Positions 9,137 to 19,300 of a DNA stretch of 64,000 nt are shown in pieces. This DNA comes from Spirochaetales bacterium (GTDB lineage: Bacteria > Spirochaetota > Spirochaetia > UBA9216): the NCBI GenBank assembly GCA_016342585.1, contig JAEINK010000004.1:95779-159778 (forward strand). The letters are read 5' to 3'. Below the pieces are notes generated by a model. It made no database searches and was not told the origin of the DNA. It saw nothing but the letters and a program-made list of their open reading frames with translations. A program made the translations under genes and the position numbers. Each line of letters opens with the position of its first letter. Within the stretch, counting starts at the first letter, position 1.

Positions 9137-11179
9137 TTATTTTATGTTCTTCCTGAATCTGAAGGTTGATAATTTTCTTCGGCTTACCCCATCGTAAATG
9201 TTCAGATATTTTTCACCTTCGGGTGAAGCCAGGAATGTTTGATCCGGGAAGATGGCCGCCCAGGAGAGGTCTGTGAACAAATAGAAGGTGAAGAGTTCTT
9301 CACCGGAAGCTTTGTTCCAGAAGGTGAGACTGCCGTCGGTGTTCAGACCAATCAGGAAGCTGTCCAGAATCAGCATTTTCTTCGGACTGTCTCCTGTATC
9401 TTCAAAAGGAGTGAATCCTCCCCAGTAGAGCATGTTTATGCCGCCGCTTGTCAAGGCGGTGAAAATCCTTGTTCCCCCCTCTTCTATCAGCATAGAGGCG
9501 TCAAGATTTTCTCCCAAAGCTGTGAGGATTGTCTCTGAGCTGTTGAAATCCCCTCCCGTGTGTTTTCGTAGTACAGTCCGCAATCGGTTCCGTCTCTCTT
9601 CGATTCCAATGGAGTAGATATTCCCCGTGACAGGGTCAAATGAGAGGTGTGAGGTTAAACGATTGTTATCCTCTATGTCAACGGTTTCGCCGGTGGTGGT
9701 ATTGATATGGAGCAATGGGGTCGGAACTCCTGAACTCTGGCTTCTTCCTCCCAGGATATTGCCTTCTGACGTAAAACACACTGTTCGCAGGCCAAAGGAA
9801 GTGAATTTGAAATCGAATTCCTTTGTATCAAGATTCAATATGACACACTCTCCGTTTTTATCCAGCGTAAGCACTTTACCATCCTGATAATTAATTTCGG
9901 TAAAGGAGTAAGGATAGTTATCATAAAATTCTGTAATCCCGTTGTCGGGGGAGAATACGGCAAGGGTCCCTGTGGGGGCCTCACTGGTCCAGAGGATAAA
10001 CTCGTTATTATCAAGGACATCCACACCCGGAACTCCCTGGAAAGGGAGTTCATATGTATTCAGAAGTGGTGTCCCGGATAGTATCGAACTGAAATCTGAA
10101 AAAACATGGGGTTCAACAAGAAGCATGTTATCGCTTGAGGTGAGAAGAAGACCCGCATCGTTTATGGCTGCATCATTAATCTGGAAAAGATTTAAGTTTG
10201 AAAAGGGAGATAACTCTTCGGTTGCAGAGTTGAAAAGAAAAATATTTACATCCGAATCTGCCATATAAATTTTTCCATTTTCTGCCGAAAGACCGCTTAG
10301 CTTTCTGATGTCGAGATTTGTGAACTTCTTGGACAGAATGAGTCTGTTTCTGGTGTAATTATAAATTGATAGTATATACCCCCGTGAACTCCTTGAATAA
10401 ACATAGAGGTGTTCAAAGTCAGGGGTAAAGGTTATGAAATCAATATCCTCAAGATCGTGTGACGAAACAGGATTTCCCGATAGAAGATCTATCAGCATTA
10501 TCTCTTTCGAGTTCGAAGCTGCCATATATCTTCCGTTATCAGTGAAAACCGGATTTTCAAGATTTGGAATTGTGGGAACCCTCTTTTTGAGCACCGAATC
10601 TTCAACTCCCCAATACTGAATATAACCGGAAGGACTGTAGGTCAGTATTGTTTTTTCACTTGCGGATATAAATGCTGTAGAGACAATGCCAAAGCCTTCC
10701 GTGAGGTAGGGGAGGGTTGAACCAGATTCACTATCGATAAACGTCAGGCTTTTCCAATTTGTTATTCCGTAGACAATAAAACTTCCGGTTGGAGAGTATT
10801 GGAGGAATAGGGGGATTTCCGGGAGTTTCACACTGTAGAGTTGAACTCCCGTTTCCCAGTTATAGACAATAAGTATGAAGGAGTTCAGGTTATCCGATGT
10901 GACTATTGCAACTTCTGGTTTCGTCGGATGAAGCGCTGTTAACCTGATGGGGTTGCGTGAAATCTTCTCGTTATACACAAGGGCTTTGTTGTCAGGATTC
11001 CAAATCCTCATTGTTCCATCCTCGGAACTGCTGAAAAGAAAATCTGAATTCTGACTATATATTAATGAAGTTATGGGTTCATTATGTCCTGAATTTATCA
11101 GGATCCTCGAGTTTTCATCGGCTGCAAGCGGAAAAAAATGAGTTAAAAGGATAATAAGTATTAAAAGTTTTTGTTGCAT
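9137..11179 (-). CDS. Secreted WD40/beta-propeller repeat protein
   Basis: N-terminal signal-like segment; HNEPITSLIYSQNSDFLFSSSEDGTMRIWNPDNKALV WD repeat. Confidence 0.8.
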   Translation of the reverse strand: MQQKLLILIILLTHFFPLAADENSRILINSGHNEPITSLIYSQNSDFLFSSSEDGTMRIWNPDNKALVYNEKISRNPIRLTALHPTKPEVAIVTSDNLNSFILIVYNWETGVQLYSVKLPEIPLFLQYSPTGSFIVYGITNWKSLTFIDSESGSTLPYLTEGFGIVSTAFISASEKTILTYSPSGYIQYWGVEDSVLKKRVPTIPNLENPVFTDNGRYMAASNSKEIMLIDLLSGNPVSSHDLEDIDFITFTPDFEHLYVYSRSSRGYILSIYNYTRNRLILSKKFTNLDIRKLSGLSAENGKIYMADSDVNIFLFNSATEELSPFSNLNLFQINDAAINDAGLLLTSSDNMLLVEPHVFSDFSSILSGTPLLNTYELPFQGVPGVDVLDNNEFILWTSEAPTGTLAVFSPDNGITEFYDNYPYSFTEINYQDGKVLTLDKNGECVILNLDTKEFDFKFTSFGLRTVCFTSEGNILGGRSQSSGVPTPLLHINTTTGETVDIEDNNRLTSHLSFDPVTGNIYSIGIEERRNRLRTVLRKHTGGDFNSSETILTALGENLDASMLIEEGGTRIFTALTSGGINMLYWGGFTPFEDTGDSPKKMLILDSFLIGLNTDGSLTFWNKASGEELFTFYLFTDLSWAAIFPDQTFLASPEGEKYLNIYDGVSRRKLSTFRFRKNIK

Positions 11180-11181
11180 TA

Positions 11182-11778
11182 TTATTCTTCCTCCAGGACT
11201 GAAATTTTAGAAGATGAAATATAGGGGGGCGTTAGAATCAGTCTGAAAAGTTCAGAATCGCTGTTCTTTTTCATAGTTTCCAGGGTGTCGTTGTAGACAG
11301 ATATGGGAATCCTGGAGACGGCAATTTCGTCTTCCCGGAGGCCGATGATATGAAAAATAAGCTGGTCACTCTCCCTGTGATCAAAAAGTATGGAAATTTC
11401 ATCTGAACCGGCTTTTTTTCTGAGGTAATACTTCAGAGCTTCAATAGCACCGTCGTTGATTCCCTCTGCATTCAGTTTGAGTTTTTCGAGTAACTCTGGA
11501 AAACCGATAACAAGTCTGGGGGCCGGGCAGTTTTTTTCACCGAAAAGGTATTCATTCCGCTCTTTTTCAGCAATGAAAAAAAGGTCCAATCCATTTTCGG
11601 AAGAAATAAGTCTGACCGAAAGTTCCGGCTTGAGGATACTTCCGCAAAGGTCACATTTTATGGATTGAAATGTTCCCTCCATGATTTGTTCTCTGTATTC
11701 GGGGTTTATATCCAGATTAATGGATTCTGGAAAATCACTCTCAACAATATTGTCACAGTGACACTGTATTTTTCTCAT
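11182..11778 (-). CDS. CpXC-domain protein
   Basis: MRKIQCHCDNIVE...IKCDLCGSILKPE: paired CxC and CxxC motifs typical of CpXC proteins. Confidence 0.65.
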   Translation of the reverse strand: MRKIQCHCDNIVESDFPESINLDINPEYREQIMEGTFQSIKCDLCGSILKPELSVRLISSENGLDLFFIAEKERNEYLFGEKNCPAPRLVIGFPELLEKLKLNAEGINDGAIEALKYYLRKKAGSDEISILFDHRESDQLIFHIIGLREDEIAVSRIPISVYNDTLETMKKNSDSELFRLILTPPYISSSKISVLEEE

Positions 11779-11792
11779 ATGAATACTTCTCC

Positions 11793-13157
11793 TTAACGGT
11801 TAAGAAAGAAACTGATGTCGTTAAATGTTGTAAATAATATTAACACAAGGAGGAGGACAAGACCAACCATTTGGTATCTGTAAAAATATTTCGGGTTAAT
11901 TCCTTTCTTTTTGAACATCGAAATAAAGTTTACAAGTATCATTCCCCCGTCCAGCATTGGAATGGGCAAGAGGTTCATGAAGAAGAGGGCTACACTGATG
12001 AGGCTCAGAAATCTGAAAAAAGATGTGAGTCCCTGGGCTATCCCCTGTGTGAAACCTCTTGTTGCCACCTCTCCTACGAAATAGGTTATTCGGATCGGAC
12101 CAGAAACAGCTTCGTTTAAATCTATCCCTTTGAAGAGGAGTCCCATACTCTTGACTGTAAGAAACAGGGTCTGGAATGTATCATTGGTCCCTTTGGCGAT
12201 GGCCTTAAAGGGATTTAAGGTTCTTGAGAGAACCTCAATTGTCTGAAAACCGATCCCCATGGAGGCTTGACCTGATTCTGTGTAGTGAGGGATGAGATCT
12301 GTTTGAAATAATTCAGATCCTCTTTTTATCTTCAGCTTCAACTTTAAGGGATTAGACTGCAAGAGTTCAATAATATCAAGTTGCTGCTCGATAACTCTCC
12401 CATCAACTTCAATAATGTCATCACCAACCATTAGGCCTGCAATATCTGCGGCAGACTCCGATTCGATATAACCGATTTTGGCAGGTACCCAGGCCGAAAC
12501 CCCAATACGCCCGAGACCTGTTTCGGTATCCAACTCCGGAGTGACCGTAAGGATCTTCTCGAAACCATCCCTTTCTACCGTAATTGCCAATGGTTTCCCC
12601 GGGGATGGGGCTATTACATTCTGAAAGTCAGAAAAATTAGTAATCTCTCTGTTATCTACCTGGATTATCCTGTCCCCGGTCTCCATTCCTCCACGATCGG
12701 CTGGATAGAGGATATCCTCTCCTTCGAAGGCGTAATCGCTGGCCATTACAATTTTGTTTTCGTATGTCCAGGTTGAGAATCCAATCATCCAGACAACAGC
12801 CATTATGAATATTGAGAAGATAAAATTACCGAGAGGGCCTGCAAAGTAGGTGAAAATTCTGATTCCGGGGTGAACACCAAATAGTGACCCCTTTTCCCTG
12901 GGAATTTCATCCTCTTTATTATCAAGCGCTGTCTGAAATATCTTTTCACCCTTCATTCGGCAGTATCCACCCATGGGAATGAGGGAGATTAGGTATTCTG
13001 TTCCTCTCCAGGTGAAACCAGCTATTTTTTTGCCCCAGCCAATAGAGAAGGCTTCAACCTCTATTCCACCGGCCTTAGCACCGAGTAAATGGCCGAATTC
13101 GTGGACGAAAACAACAATACTCAGGCCTAAAAGGCCAATAATTATATTTAAAAACAT
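11793..13157 (-). CDS. rseP: Site-2 protease-type RIP metalloprotease
   Basis: VVFVHEFGHLLGAK metal site, PDZ region, LLPIPMLDGG motif. Confidence 0.93.
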   Translation of the reverse strand: MFLNIIIGLLGLSIVVFVHEFGHLLGAKAGGIEVEAFSIGWGKKIAGFTWRGTEYLISLIPMGGYCRMKGEKIFQTALDNKEDEIPREKGSLFGVHPGIRIFTYFAGPLGNFIFSIFIMAVVWMIGFSTWTYENKIVMASDYAFEGEDILYPADRGGMETGDRIIQVDNREITNFSDFQNVIAPSPGKPLAITVERDGFEKILTVTPELDTETGLGRIGVSAWVPAKIGYIESESAADIAGLMVGDDIIEVDGRVIEQQLDIIELLQSNPLKLKLKIKRGSELFQTDLIPHYTESGQASMGIGFQTIEVLSRTLNPFKAIAKGTNDTFQTLFLTVKSMGLLFKGIDLNEAVSGPIRITYFVGEVATRGFTQGIAQGLTSFFRFLSLISVALFFMNLLPIPMLDGGMILVNFISMFKKKGINPKYFYRYQMVGLVLLLVLILFTTFNDISFFLNR

Positions 13158-13172
13158 TTAAACCCCGATTTC

Positions 13173-14015
13173 TTAATGAAGGTAATCCATTAAGTAGTAG
13201 TAGAACGGTGCGCAGAAAAGGAGGCTGTCTATGGAATCCATGACCCCCCCCCGACCCATGAGAATTGTCCCTGAATCTTTCACTTCTCCGCTTCTTTTCA
13301 GTGCTGATTCAATCAGGTCCCCGGCAACTGCCAGGAGTCCAATTAATAATCCGGTGAAAAGTGTGATAACAACCCGACCGCCAAAGAGATCCGGAAAAAT
13401 CCAGGCCATAAGGAAGGCGGCTCCAATTGAACCGGAAAGGCCGCCGATAAATCCTGCCACAGACTTGTTTGGACTGACCTTGAATAGCCCTCTGTTATTT
13501 TTTCCAAACAGGACGCCAAAAATATAGGCAAAACTGTCATTTGAAAAAACGAGGGCCAGAAACGTAAGGATTATGGGCGGATACATATCAAACGATGAAA
13601 TTTTAATCATGTAGGATACAAATAATCCCGGATATATTAATACAGTTAGATAACCGGTGAAACGGTTGATCACTCCCATGAGGTCTTCTCTTTTGTGTAG
13701 AAACCCCTCTCTCAGCAGGATGGCCGCCGATGTGAGAATGATAACAGGCAGAAGTAATTCTACCTGTATGTTAAATACGAGGGTAAGGTAAACCGCAATA
13801 CCCGGAAGGAAGCTTACGATCCCGCTTCCCAGGAGATGAAGTTTGAAACCACGGTTGTTAAGGATTCTGGCCGTTTCTCTCCCACCCCAGAATGAAAAGA
13901 AGAGTATGACTGCGTTTATAACAAGATTATTCATCCAGGGCATAAAGAGGATGATCACCAGTAGTGCCGGGATAAATACACCCGCTAATATAAGTCTCTT
14001 TGTTAAATTATTCAA
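13173..14015 (-). CDS. cdsA: Phosphatidate cytidylyltransferase
   Basis: Polytopic; C-term SALKRSGEVKDSGTILMGRGGVMDSIDSLLF signature. Confidence 0.93.
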   Translation of the reverse strand: MNNLTKRLILAGVFIPALLVIILFMPWMNNLVINAVILFFSFWGGRETARILNNRGFKLHLLGSGIVSFLPGIAVYLTLVFNIQVELLLPVIILTSAAILLREGFLHKREDLMGVINRFTGYLTVLIYPGLFVSYMIKISSFDMYPPIILTFLALVFSNDSFAYIFGVLFGKNNRGLFKVSPNKSVAGFIGGLSGSIGAAFLMAWIFPDLFGGRVVITLFTGLLIGLLAVAGDLIESALKRSGEVKDSGTILMGRGGVMDSIDSLLFCAPFYYYLMDYLH

Positions 14016-14722
14016 TTTACTCCACCAAACCTTCTGTCCCTGCCCGCATAAAGCTGGAGGGCTTTTTCGAGATCCTTTTCCGTCCAGTCGGGCCAGAGTG
14101 TATCTGTAAAGATATACTCTGAATAGGCTGAGCCCCAGAGGAGAAAATTACTTAATCTTTTCTCGCCTCCGGTTCTAATTATAATGTCAGGTTCCGGTAA
14201 TTCAGGATTATCAAGACATTTTGCTATTATTTCTTCATCGACAGGTTTACCCGGATTTTCACTTATCCATTTGTTAATCCCCCGAACGATCTCATTACGT
14301 CCTCCGTAATTGATGGCAAGGTTGACTGTAAGTCCCGGGAAGTCGGCCGTATCTCTGATGACATCGATAATATCTTTGCTTACATCTTCGGGAAGACCCG
14401 AAAGATCTCCTGAATGTACGACCCTGATTTTATTTTCCCTGTAAAAATTCCACTCTTTCTTTAAATGAGAACCGATGAGCTTCATTAAAAAAGAGACTTC
14501 TTCTGTGGTTCTTTTCCAGTTTTCTGTAGAAAATGTATAAAGAGAAACAAAGCCGATACCAAGGTCTGAGGCGGCTTTCACAACCCTTTTAGCCGCTTCA
14601 AGACCCTCTTTATGACCGAAAGTCCTCGGTTTGTTCCGTGCAACGGCCCATCTTCCATTGCCATCCATAATAATGCCAATATGGAGGAAGTCGGGTCTCT
14701 TTTCAGGTATCGAGTTTGACAT
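14012..14722 (-). CDS. uppS: Isoprenyl (undecaprenyl) diphosphate synthase
   Basis: HIGIIMDGNGRWA ... YTFSTENWKR ... IRTGGEKRLSNFLLW. Confidence 0.96.
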   Translation of the reverse strand: MSNSIPEKRPDFLHIGIIMDGNGRWAVARNKPRTFGHKEGLEAAKRVVKAASDLGIGFVSLYTFSTENWKRTTEEVSFLMKLIGSHLKKEWNFYRENKIRVVHSGDLSGLPEDVSKDIIDVIRDTADFPGLTVNLAINYGGRNEIVRGINKWISENPGKPVDEEIIAKCLDNPELPEPDIIIRTGGEKRLSNFLLWGSAYSEYIFTDTLWPDWTEKDLEKALQLYAGRDRRFGGVN

Positions 14723-14727
14723 GAAGA

Positions 14728-15282
14728 TTAGATCTCCATGATCTCGTTTTCTTTCTCCTGGAGAACTTCGTTGATATCCTTAACGAATTTGTCGGTGAGC
14801 TTCTGAATTTTATCGTTTCCGGTTTTTTCATCATCTTCGCTGATTTCACCGGCTTTACAGCTCTTTTTAAGGTCGTCATTGGCTTCCCGTCGAATATTTC
14901 GAATAGCAACACGACTTTGTTCAGCCAAATTCTTGGCGATTTTAACAAACTCTTTTCGTCTTTCTTCTGTTAATGGTGGAATATTGATCCTGATAACCTT
15001 GCCATCGTTACTTGGATTAACGGAGAGCTCAGATTTCTGGATAGCCTTCTCTATTTCATTTAACAAGTTTTTTTCCCAGGGTTGAATAACGACAAGCCGG
15101 GCTTCAGGAACGGAGATGGTCGCTACCTGGCTTAAAGGAGTCGCTGTTCCGTAATAATCTACTTTAACCTGATCAAAGAGTGCGGCCGAAGCTCTTCCTG
15201 TACGGATGGTTTTAAAATCATCACCAAGAGCAGCCAGGCTCTTTCCCATTTTATCCTCTGCTTTCTTTAGAACTTCCTGCAT
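14728..15282 (-). CDS. frr: Ribosome recycling factor
   Basis: RTGRASAALFDQVKVDYYG ... LTEERRKEFVKIAK. Confidence 0.96.
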   Translation of the reverse strand: MQEVLKKAEDKMGKSLAALGDDFKTIRTGRASAALFDQVKVDYYGTATPLSQVATISVPEARLVVIQPWEKNLLNEIEKAIQKSELSVNPSNDGKVIRINIPPLTEERRKEFVKIAKNLAEQSRVAIRNIRREANDDLKKSCKAGEISEDDEKTGNDKIQKLTDKFVKDINEVLQEKENEIMEI

Positions 15283-15421
15283 TGTAATCTCCTGAATTTG
15301 GAATATGTCGGCATTTTAAACCTGCCTGATACTTCTCTCAAAAAGATATCATAAATAAGGTTTTGAAAAAAGTCGATGTAAGCAGAAAAATACTGGAAAA
15401 TATTTCAGTATTCATCAACTT

Positions 15422-15462
15422 TTAAAAAAAGCTGTCCCATTCGATGAGACAGCCTGTTTTTA
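15422..15462 (-). terminator. Intrinsic terminator downstream of tsf
   Basis: Minus strand: ggctgtctcatcgaatgggacagcttttttt. Confidence 0.75.
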
Positions 15463-15469
15463 TTGGTTT

Positions 15470-16309
15470 TTAGAGTTCTTCACCAAGTTTGTAGAAAATA
15501 TAATCACTTATTGCGATTTTCCCACCCAGTTCTTTTCCAAGAGCGGCGAGGACTTTCTCTACAGACTGTTTTTCGTCTTTTACAAAACCCTGGTTTAAGA
15601 GACAGATTTCGGCCAGGTGCTTATTCAGCTTACCCTGGATAATGCCCTTTAGGATCTTTTCGGGTTTATCGAGTTTTGCGGCCTGAGTTGTGAAAATCTC
15701 CTCCTGTTCTTTCAGGTAATCGGCGTTAACCTTATCCCTGGAGAGGTAAAGGGGGTTGAATGCTGCAACATGGAGAGCCAGGTCGAAGGCAAACTCTTTT
15801 ACCTTGGCATTTTCAGCAATCTCTTTGGAATCGGCTTCCAGTTTTACGATTACACCGATTTTAGAGCCATGAACGTAATCAACAACAACTTCATTTTCAG
15901 AAAATTCAATGTACTGAAGTCTTCTCAAGGAGATGTTCTCCTTGATTTTAGCGATTGTTCCCTTCACATCTTCTTCAAGCTCGGGTGTAACTGATGTAAT
16001 TCCGTTATTTACAACCTTTTCAACAAGGGCTTCTCCTGTGTTGATGAAATTTTCATTCATGGCTACAAAGTCGGTTTCACATGTAAGTTCAATTATGGCG
16101 GCTTTGCCTGCCTTTATTGAGGTAAAAATCTTTCCTTCGTTTGTTGCTCTGCCGCTTCTCTTGGCAGCAGCAGCAAGACCTTCTTCCTTAAGCAGTTTTT
16201 CAGCTGCCTTGAAGTCTCCCTCGGCTTTGATCAGGGCATTTTTACAGTCCATCATTCCTGCGCCGGTGGTATCTCTTAGTTTCTTAACATCTGCTGGTTT
16301 AATATCCAC
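15470..16309 (-). CDS. tsf: Elongation factor Ts
   Basis: VKKLRDTTGAGMMDCKNALIKAEGD; ELTCETDFVAMNENF. Confidence 0.97.
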   Translation of the reverse strand: MDIKPADVKKLRDTTGAGMMDCKNALIKAEGDFKAAEKLLKEEGLAAAAKRSGRATNEGKIFTSIKAGKAAIIELTCETDFVAMNENFINTGEALVEKVVNNGITSVTPELEEDVKGTIAKIKENISLRRLQYIEFSENEVVVDYVHGSKIGVIVKLEADSKEIAENAKVKEFAFDLALHVAAFNPLYLSRDKVNADYLKEQEEIFTTQAAKLDKPEKILKGIIQGKLNKHLAEICLLNQGFVKDEKQSVEKVLAALGKELGGKIAISDYIFYKLGEEL

Positions 16310-16395
16310 TTCTTCTTCCTCGCGTAATTCTCTCTGTAAATAAACTCCGGATCTCCCCGGAGTTTTCTAAACTATATATATGTAAAAGCTATGAA

Positions 16396-17301
16396 TTAAG
16401 CTTTTTCTTCTTCTTTCTTGGGATCATAGTCGGCAAACTCTTCTGCTTTAAATGCTTCGTCAGAACTTTTGTCATCCTTTTTGAGAGCATCGCCCAGGGG
16501 AACGGTTTCAACATCATCGCCGAAAGTTACCATTTCTTCTTCAGCAACGGGCTCTGCAGAAACTTCATCATCAGGTGCATCATCATCATCCTGGAGGGTT
16601 TCGATAACTTCAAGACCGATTTCATTGTCTGCTTCCACGACGGCATTGGCAATGATCTGGGTAAATAGGGTGATAGCTCTGATAGCATCATCATTTCCGG
16701 GGATCGGATAATCGATTCCTGTGGGGTCACAGTTGGTATCAACAACAGCAATGATGGGGATTCCACATCTTCTGGCTTCAGCAACCGCAATGGCTTCATT
16801 TCTGGTATCGATAATGAAGATGATTCCGGGGAGGTCCTTCATATCTTTGATACCACCGAGGTTTTTCTCGAGCTTTGCTTTTTCTTTGTTGAGTTTTGAT
16901 ACTTCTTTTTTGGTGAGACTGTCGAAAGTACCATCAACTTCCATTTTCTCAATCTTCTTGAGTCGGTGAATAGATCTTTTGATGGTTTCGAAGTTTGTAA
17001 GCATTCCACCCAGCCATCTGTTATTAACGTAGAACATTCCGCATCGAGCTGCTTCTCTTTCTACGGCCTGCTGAGCCTGTTTTTTGGTTCCTACGAAAAG
17101 AACGGTTTTGCCTTCGTGAACAATTTTCCGAACGACTTCGTATGCTTCCTTGATGGAAACAATTGTTTTCTGGAGATCAATGATGTGAATTCCATTTCTT
17201 TCGGCGAAGATATACTTCTTCATCCTGGGATCCCATCTCTTGGTCTGATGTCCGAAATGTACACCGGACTCCAGTAAATTCTTCATGGTTACAACTGCCA
17301 C
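16396..17301 (-). CDS. rpsB: 30S ribosomal protein S2 (uS2) with acidic C-terminal extension
   Basis: [30 protein letters not shown] start at 17301. Confidence 0.97.
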   Translation of the reverse strand: MAVVTMKNLLESGVHFGHQTKRWDPRMKKYIFAERNGIHIIDLQKTIVSIKEAYEVVRKIVHEGKTVLFVGTKKQAQQAVEREAARCGMFYVNNRWLGGMLTNFETIKRSIHRLKKIEKMEVDGTFDSLTKKEVSKLNKEKAKLEKNLGGIKDMKDLPGIIFIIDTRNEAIAVAEARRCGIPIIAVVDTNCDPTGIDYPIPGNDDAIRAITLFTQIIANAVVEADNEIGLEVIETLQDDDDAPDDEVSAEPVAEEEMVTFGDDVETVPLGDALKKDDKSSDEAFKAEEFADYDPKKEEEKA

Positions 17302-17332
17302 AGTTGTCCTCCTATGGCCACCTGATAGTGGC
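17291..17332 (-). promoter_or_regulatory. Structured rpsB leader/start region, candidate S2 autoregulatory element
   Basis: Start codon lies in the loop of acaact-GTGGC-agttgt; upstream gccac-tatcag-gtggc hairpin whose gccac arm could pair with the GTGGC loop. Confidence 0.35.
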
Positions 17333-17453
17333 TGCCTTCTCTTAATCTCGAATTCTGATTGCCCTTGTTAAAAACAAAAGAATTTCAGAGTTTTCATCAC
17401 TGATGTTTGACCAGCAAAGAATAACTCATCCATTTACAGAAAACGGAAATTCC

Positions 17454-18116
17454 CTAATACATAGGGTAGTTATTACTATGTAATATGCCATAAAGAGCCT
17501 TTATTGGCAAGCCCACTACATTGGAGTAGGACCCCTTTATTGTGTCGGCGAGGCAGGCTCCCTTATTCTGGATCCTGTAGGCACCGGCAGCGTCTTCCCA
17601 CTCGCCTGTATCAAGATACCAGCGGATATCGGAAGTGGATAATTTCGAGAATTTAACCCTGGTCTTAACCACTTTTGTTACGATTTTTCCATCGGGCAGG
17701 GCAAGGGCAAGGCCTGTTACCACCGTCTGGGTTCGCCCGGAGAGGAGGGTAAGTATGGATTCAGCATCCTTCCTGTCCTTCGGTTTACCAAGTAACCGCG
17801 GGTAGATCAGGTGGAAACCCGGAAAGGATGTTGTCCCAGGCTTTTTACTGTGACTAATTGTTTTAATGGTAACAAAGGTGTCAGCCCCCAGGGCCCATAC
17901 ACCTGGATACACCCTAAGGAGGGATTCAACTTTCCCTTTAGCCAGTCTTTTCGCCTCCTCCTCAGGACTGTGAGCGACAAAAGTCTCGTCAATATCCTGG
18001 GGGAATGCCTTATAGTTCACTCCCATCTGATCCAGGAGGAGTTTACGTTGGGGGGAACCTGATGCCAGGTATAGCACTCCTTCAGCAGGGGTGGGTGGGG
18101 TTAAGTCTTTATTCAT
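17454..18116 (-). CDS. Maf-family nucleotide pyrophosphatase
   Basis: LYLASGSPQRKLLLDQMG; ALGADTFV; AGAYRIQNKGACL. Confidence 0.9.
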   Translation of the reverse strand: MNKDLTPPTPAEGVLYLASGSPQRKLLLDQMGVNYKAFPQDIDETFVAHSPEEEAKRLAKGKVESLLRVYPGVWALGADTFVTIKTISHSKKPGTTSFPGFHLIYPRLLGKPKDRKDAESILTLLSGRTQTVVTGLALALPDGKIVTKVVKTRVKFSKLSTSDIRWYLDTGEWEDAAGAYRIQNKGACLADTIKGSYSNVVGLPIKALYGILHSNNYPMY

Positions 18117-18349
18117 AGAGATTTAAAAAGGAGAACCGAACCGGTAATCCCCGCAATAGAACCTGGATTGAATCGAATGAAAAAGCTTATAACACCAAGG
18201 TCAAAACCTATGGGGTGTGTTGTCAGGCTGAATCCGGATCCGCTTAAGACGATGAGCCTTTCCAGGATATCCCAGGTGAGGGTTCCTATAATCAAACCCA
18301 GGAATATGAAAATAAGCAGGGGGTTCAGGTTCTTCTTTATGAGCTTCAT
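18113..18349 (-). CDS. Small membrane protein, DUF4321-like
   Basis: 78 aa with two hydrophobic segments and DUF4321-like FNPGSIAGITGSVLLF ending; overlaps maf start. Confidence 0.6.
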   Translation of the reverse strand: MKLIKKNLNPLLIFIFLGLIIGTLTWDILERLIVLSGSGFSLTTHPIGFDLGVISFFIRFNPGSIAGITGSVLLFKSL

Positions 18350-19120
18350 TTATTTAATTTCCAGTTTAACCGGGCAGTGATCCGAGCCCATCACCTGCTC
18401 CATGATGGTTGAGCTTTTGATTTGTTCAGAAAAATCTTTATTCACACAGAAATAGTCGAGTCTCCATCCGATATTTTTCTCCCGGGCATGAAAACGATAG
18501 GACCACCAGGTATACTGGTTCGGTTCCTGGCTAAATTGCCTGAAAGTATCCACCCAGCCTTTTTCAGTGAAAACATCCATCCACTCCCTCTCCTCCGGGA
18601 GGTATCCGGGGTTCTTTTCATTCCTTTTCGGGTTAGCAAGGTCGATTGGTTTATGGGCTATATTGTAGTCGCCTGTGATAATAACGTTTTTACCGGATTT
18701 TTCAAATTCCGAACACTTTTCAAGGACGGCATTACAGAATCTGAGTTTATAATCCAGCCTTTTGCCCTCCGGTTGACTGTTGGGGAAATACGCTCCAAGA
18801 AGGGTGAAGTCCGGAAATTCGAGGAAGAGGGCTCGTCCTTCATCATCAAATTCCGGTATATCTATGGGAAAAACGGAAATCGGCTGGCCGAAACTGTTTT
18901 TGACATACATGACAACACCGCTGTATCCCTTCTTCACGGCCTGAACCCAGTAGGAGGTGTATCCTTCCGGGTTGATAAATTTTTCAGTGAGTTGTTCTTT
19001 TTGAGCCTTTGTTTCCTGAAGGCATAAGATGTCAGGAGACTCCTCTTTTAGAAATTTATAGAGCCCCTTGGTTTCGGCAGCTCTAATTCCATTTACATTC
19101 CAGGATATTATTGTTTTCAT
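18350..19120 (-). CDS. xth: Exodeoxyribonuclease III / AP endonuclease
   Basis: MKTIISWNVNGIRA; ILCLQETKA; ITGDYNIAHKPIDLANPK; GSDHCPV. Confidence 0.95.
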   Translation of the reverse strand: MKTIISWNVNGIRAAETKGLYKFLKEESPDILCLQETKAQKEQLTEKFINPEGYTSYWVQAVKKGYSGVVMYVKNSFGQPISVFPIDIPEFDDEGRALFLEFPDFTLLGAYFPNSQPEGKRLDYKLRFCNAVLEKCSEFEKSGKNVIITGDYNIAHKPIDLANPKRNEKNPGYLPEEREWMDVFTEKGWVDTFRQFSQEPNQYTWWSYRFHAREKNIGWRLDYFCVNKDFSEQIKSSTIMEQVMGSDHCPVKLEIK

Positions 19121-19237
19121 GTTTTAAAATATACAAAAATCCCGGCGGGTCTACAATCACCCTGGAGTGATTCGTAGCAATGGTTTCTTTTATTTCTTTA
19201 ATAGTACAAGATGTTATTGTTTTGATAATCTTAATTA

Positions 19238-19284
19238 TACAAAAAGAGCTGATCAGGATTTATACCCTGTCAGCTCTTTTTAAT
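19238..19284. terminator. Intrinsic terminator
   Basis: aaaaagagctga tcaggatttataccctg tcagctcttttta inverted repeat. Confidence 0.75.
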
Positions 19285-19300
19285 ATTCTAAACTTTAATC

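Noticed and set aside
18422-19027. 201-aa plus-strand ORF opposite xth
   Set aside because: Fully antisense to a confident exonuclease III gene; shadow ORF.
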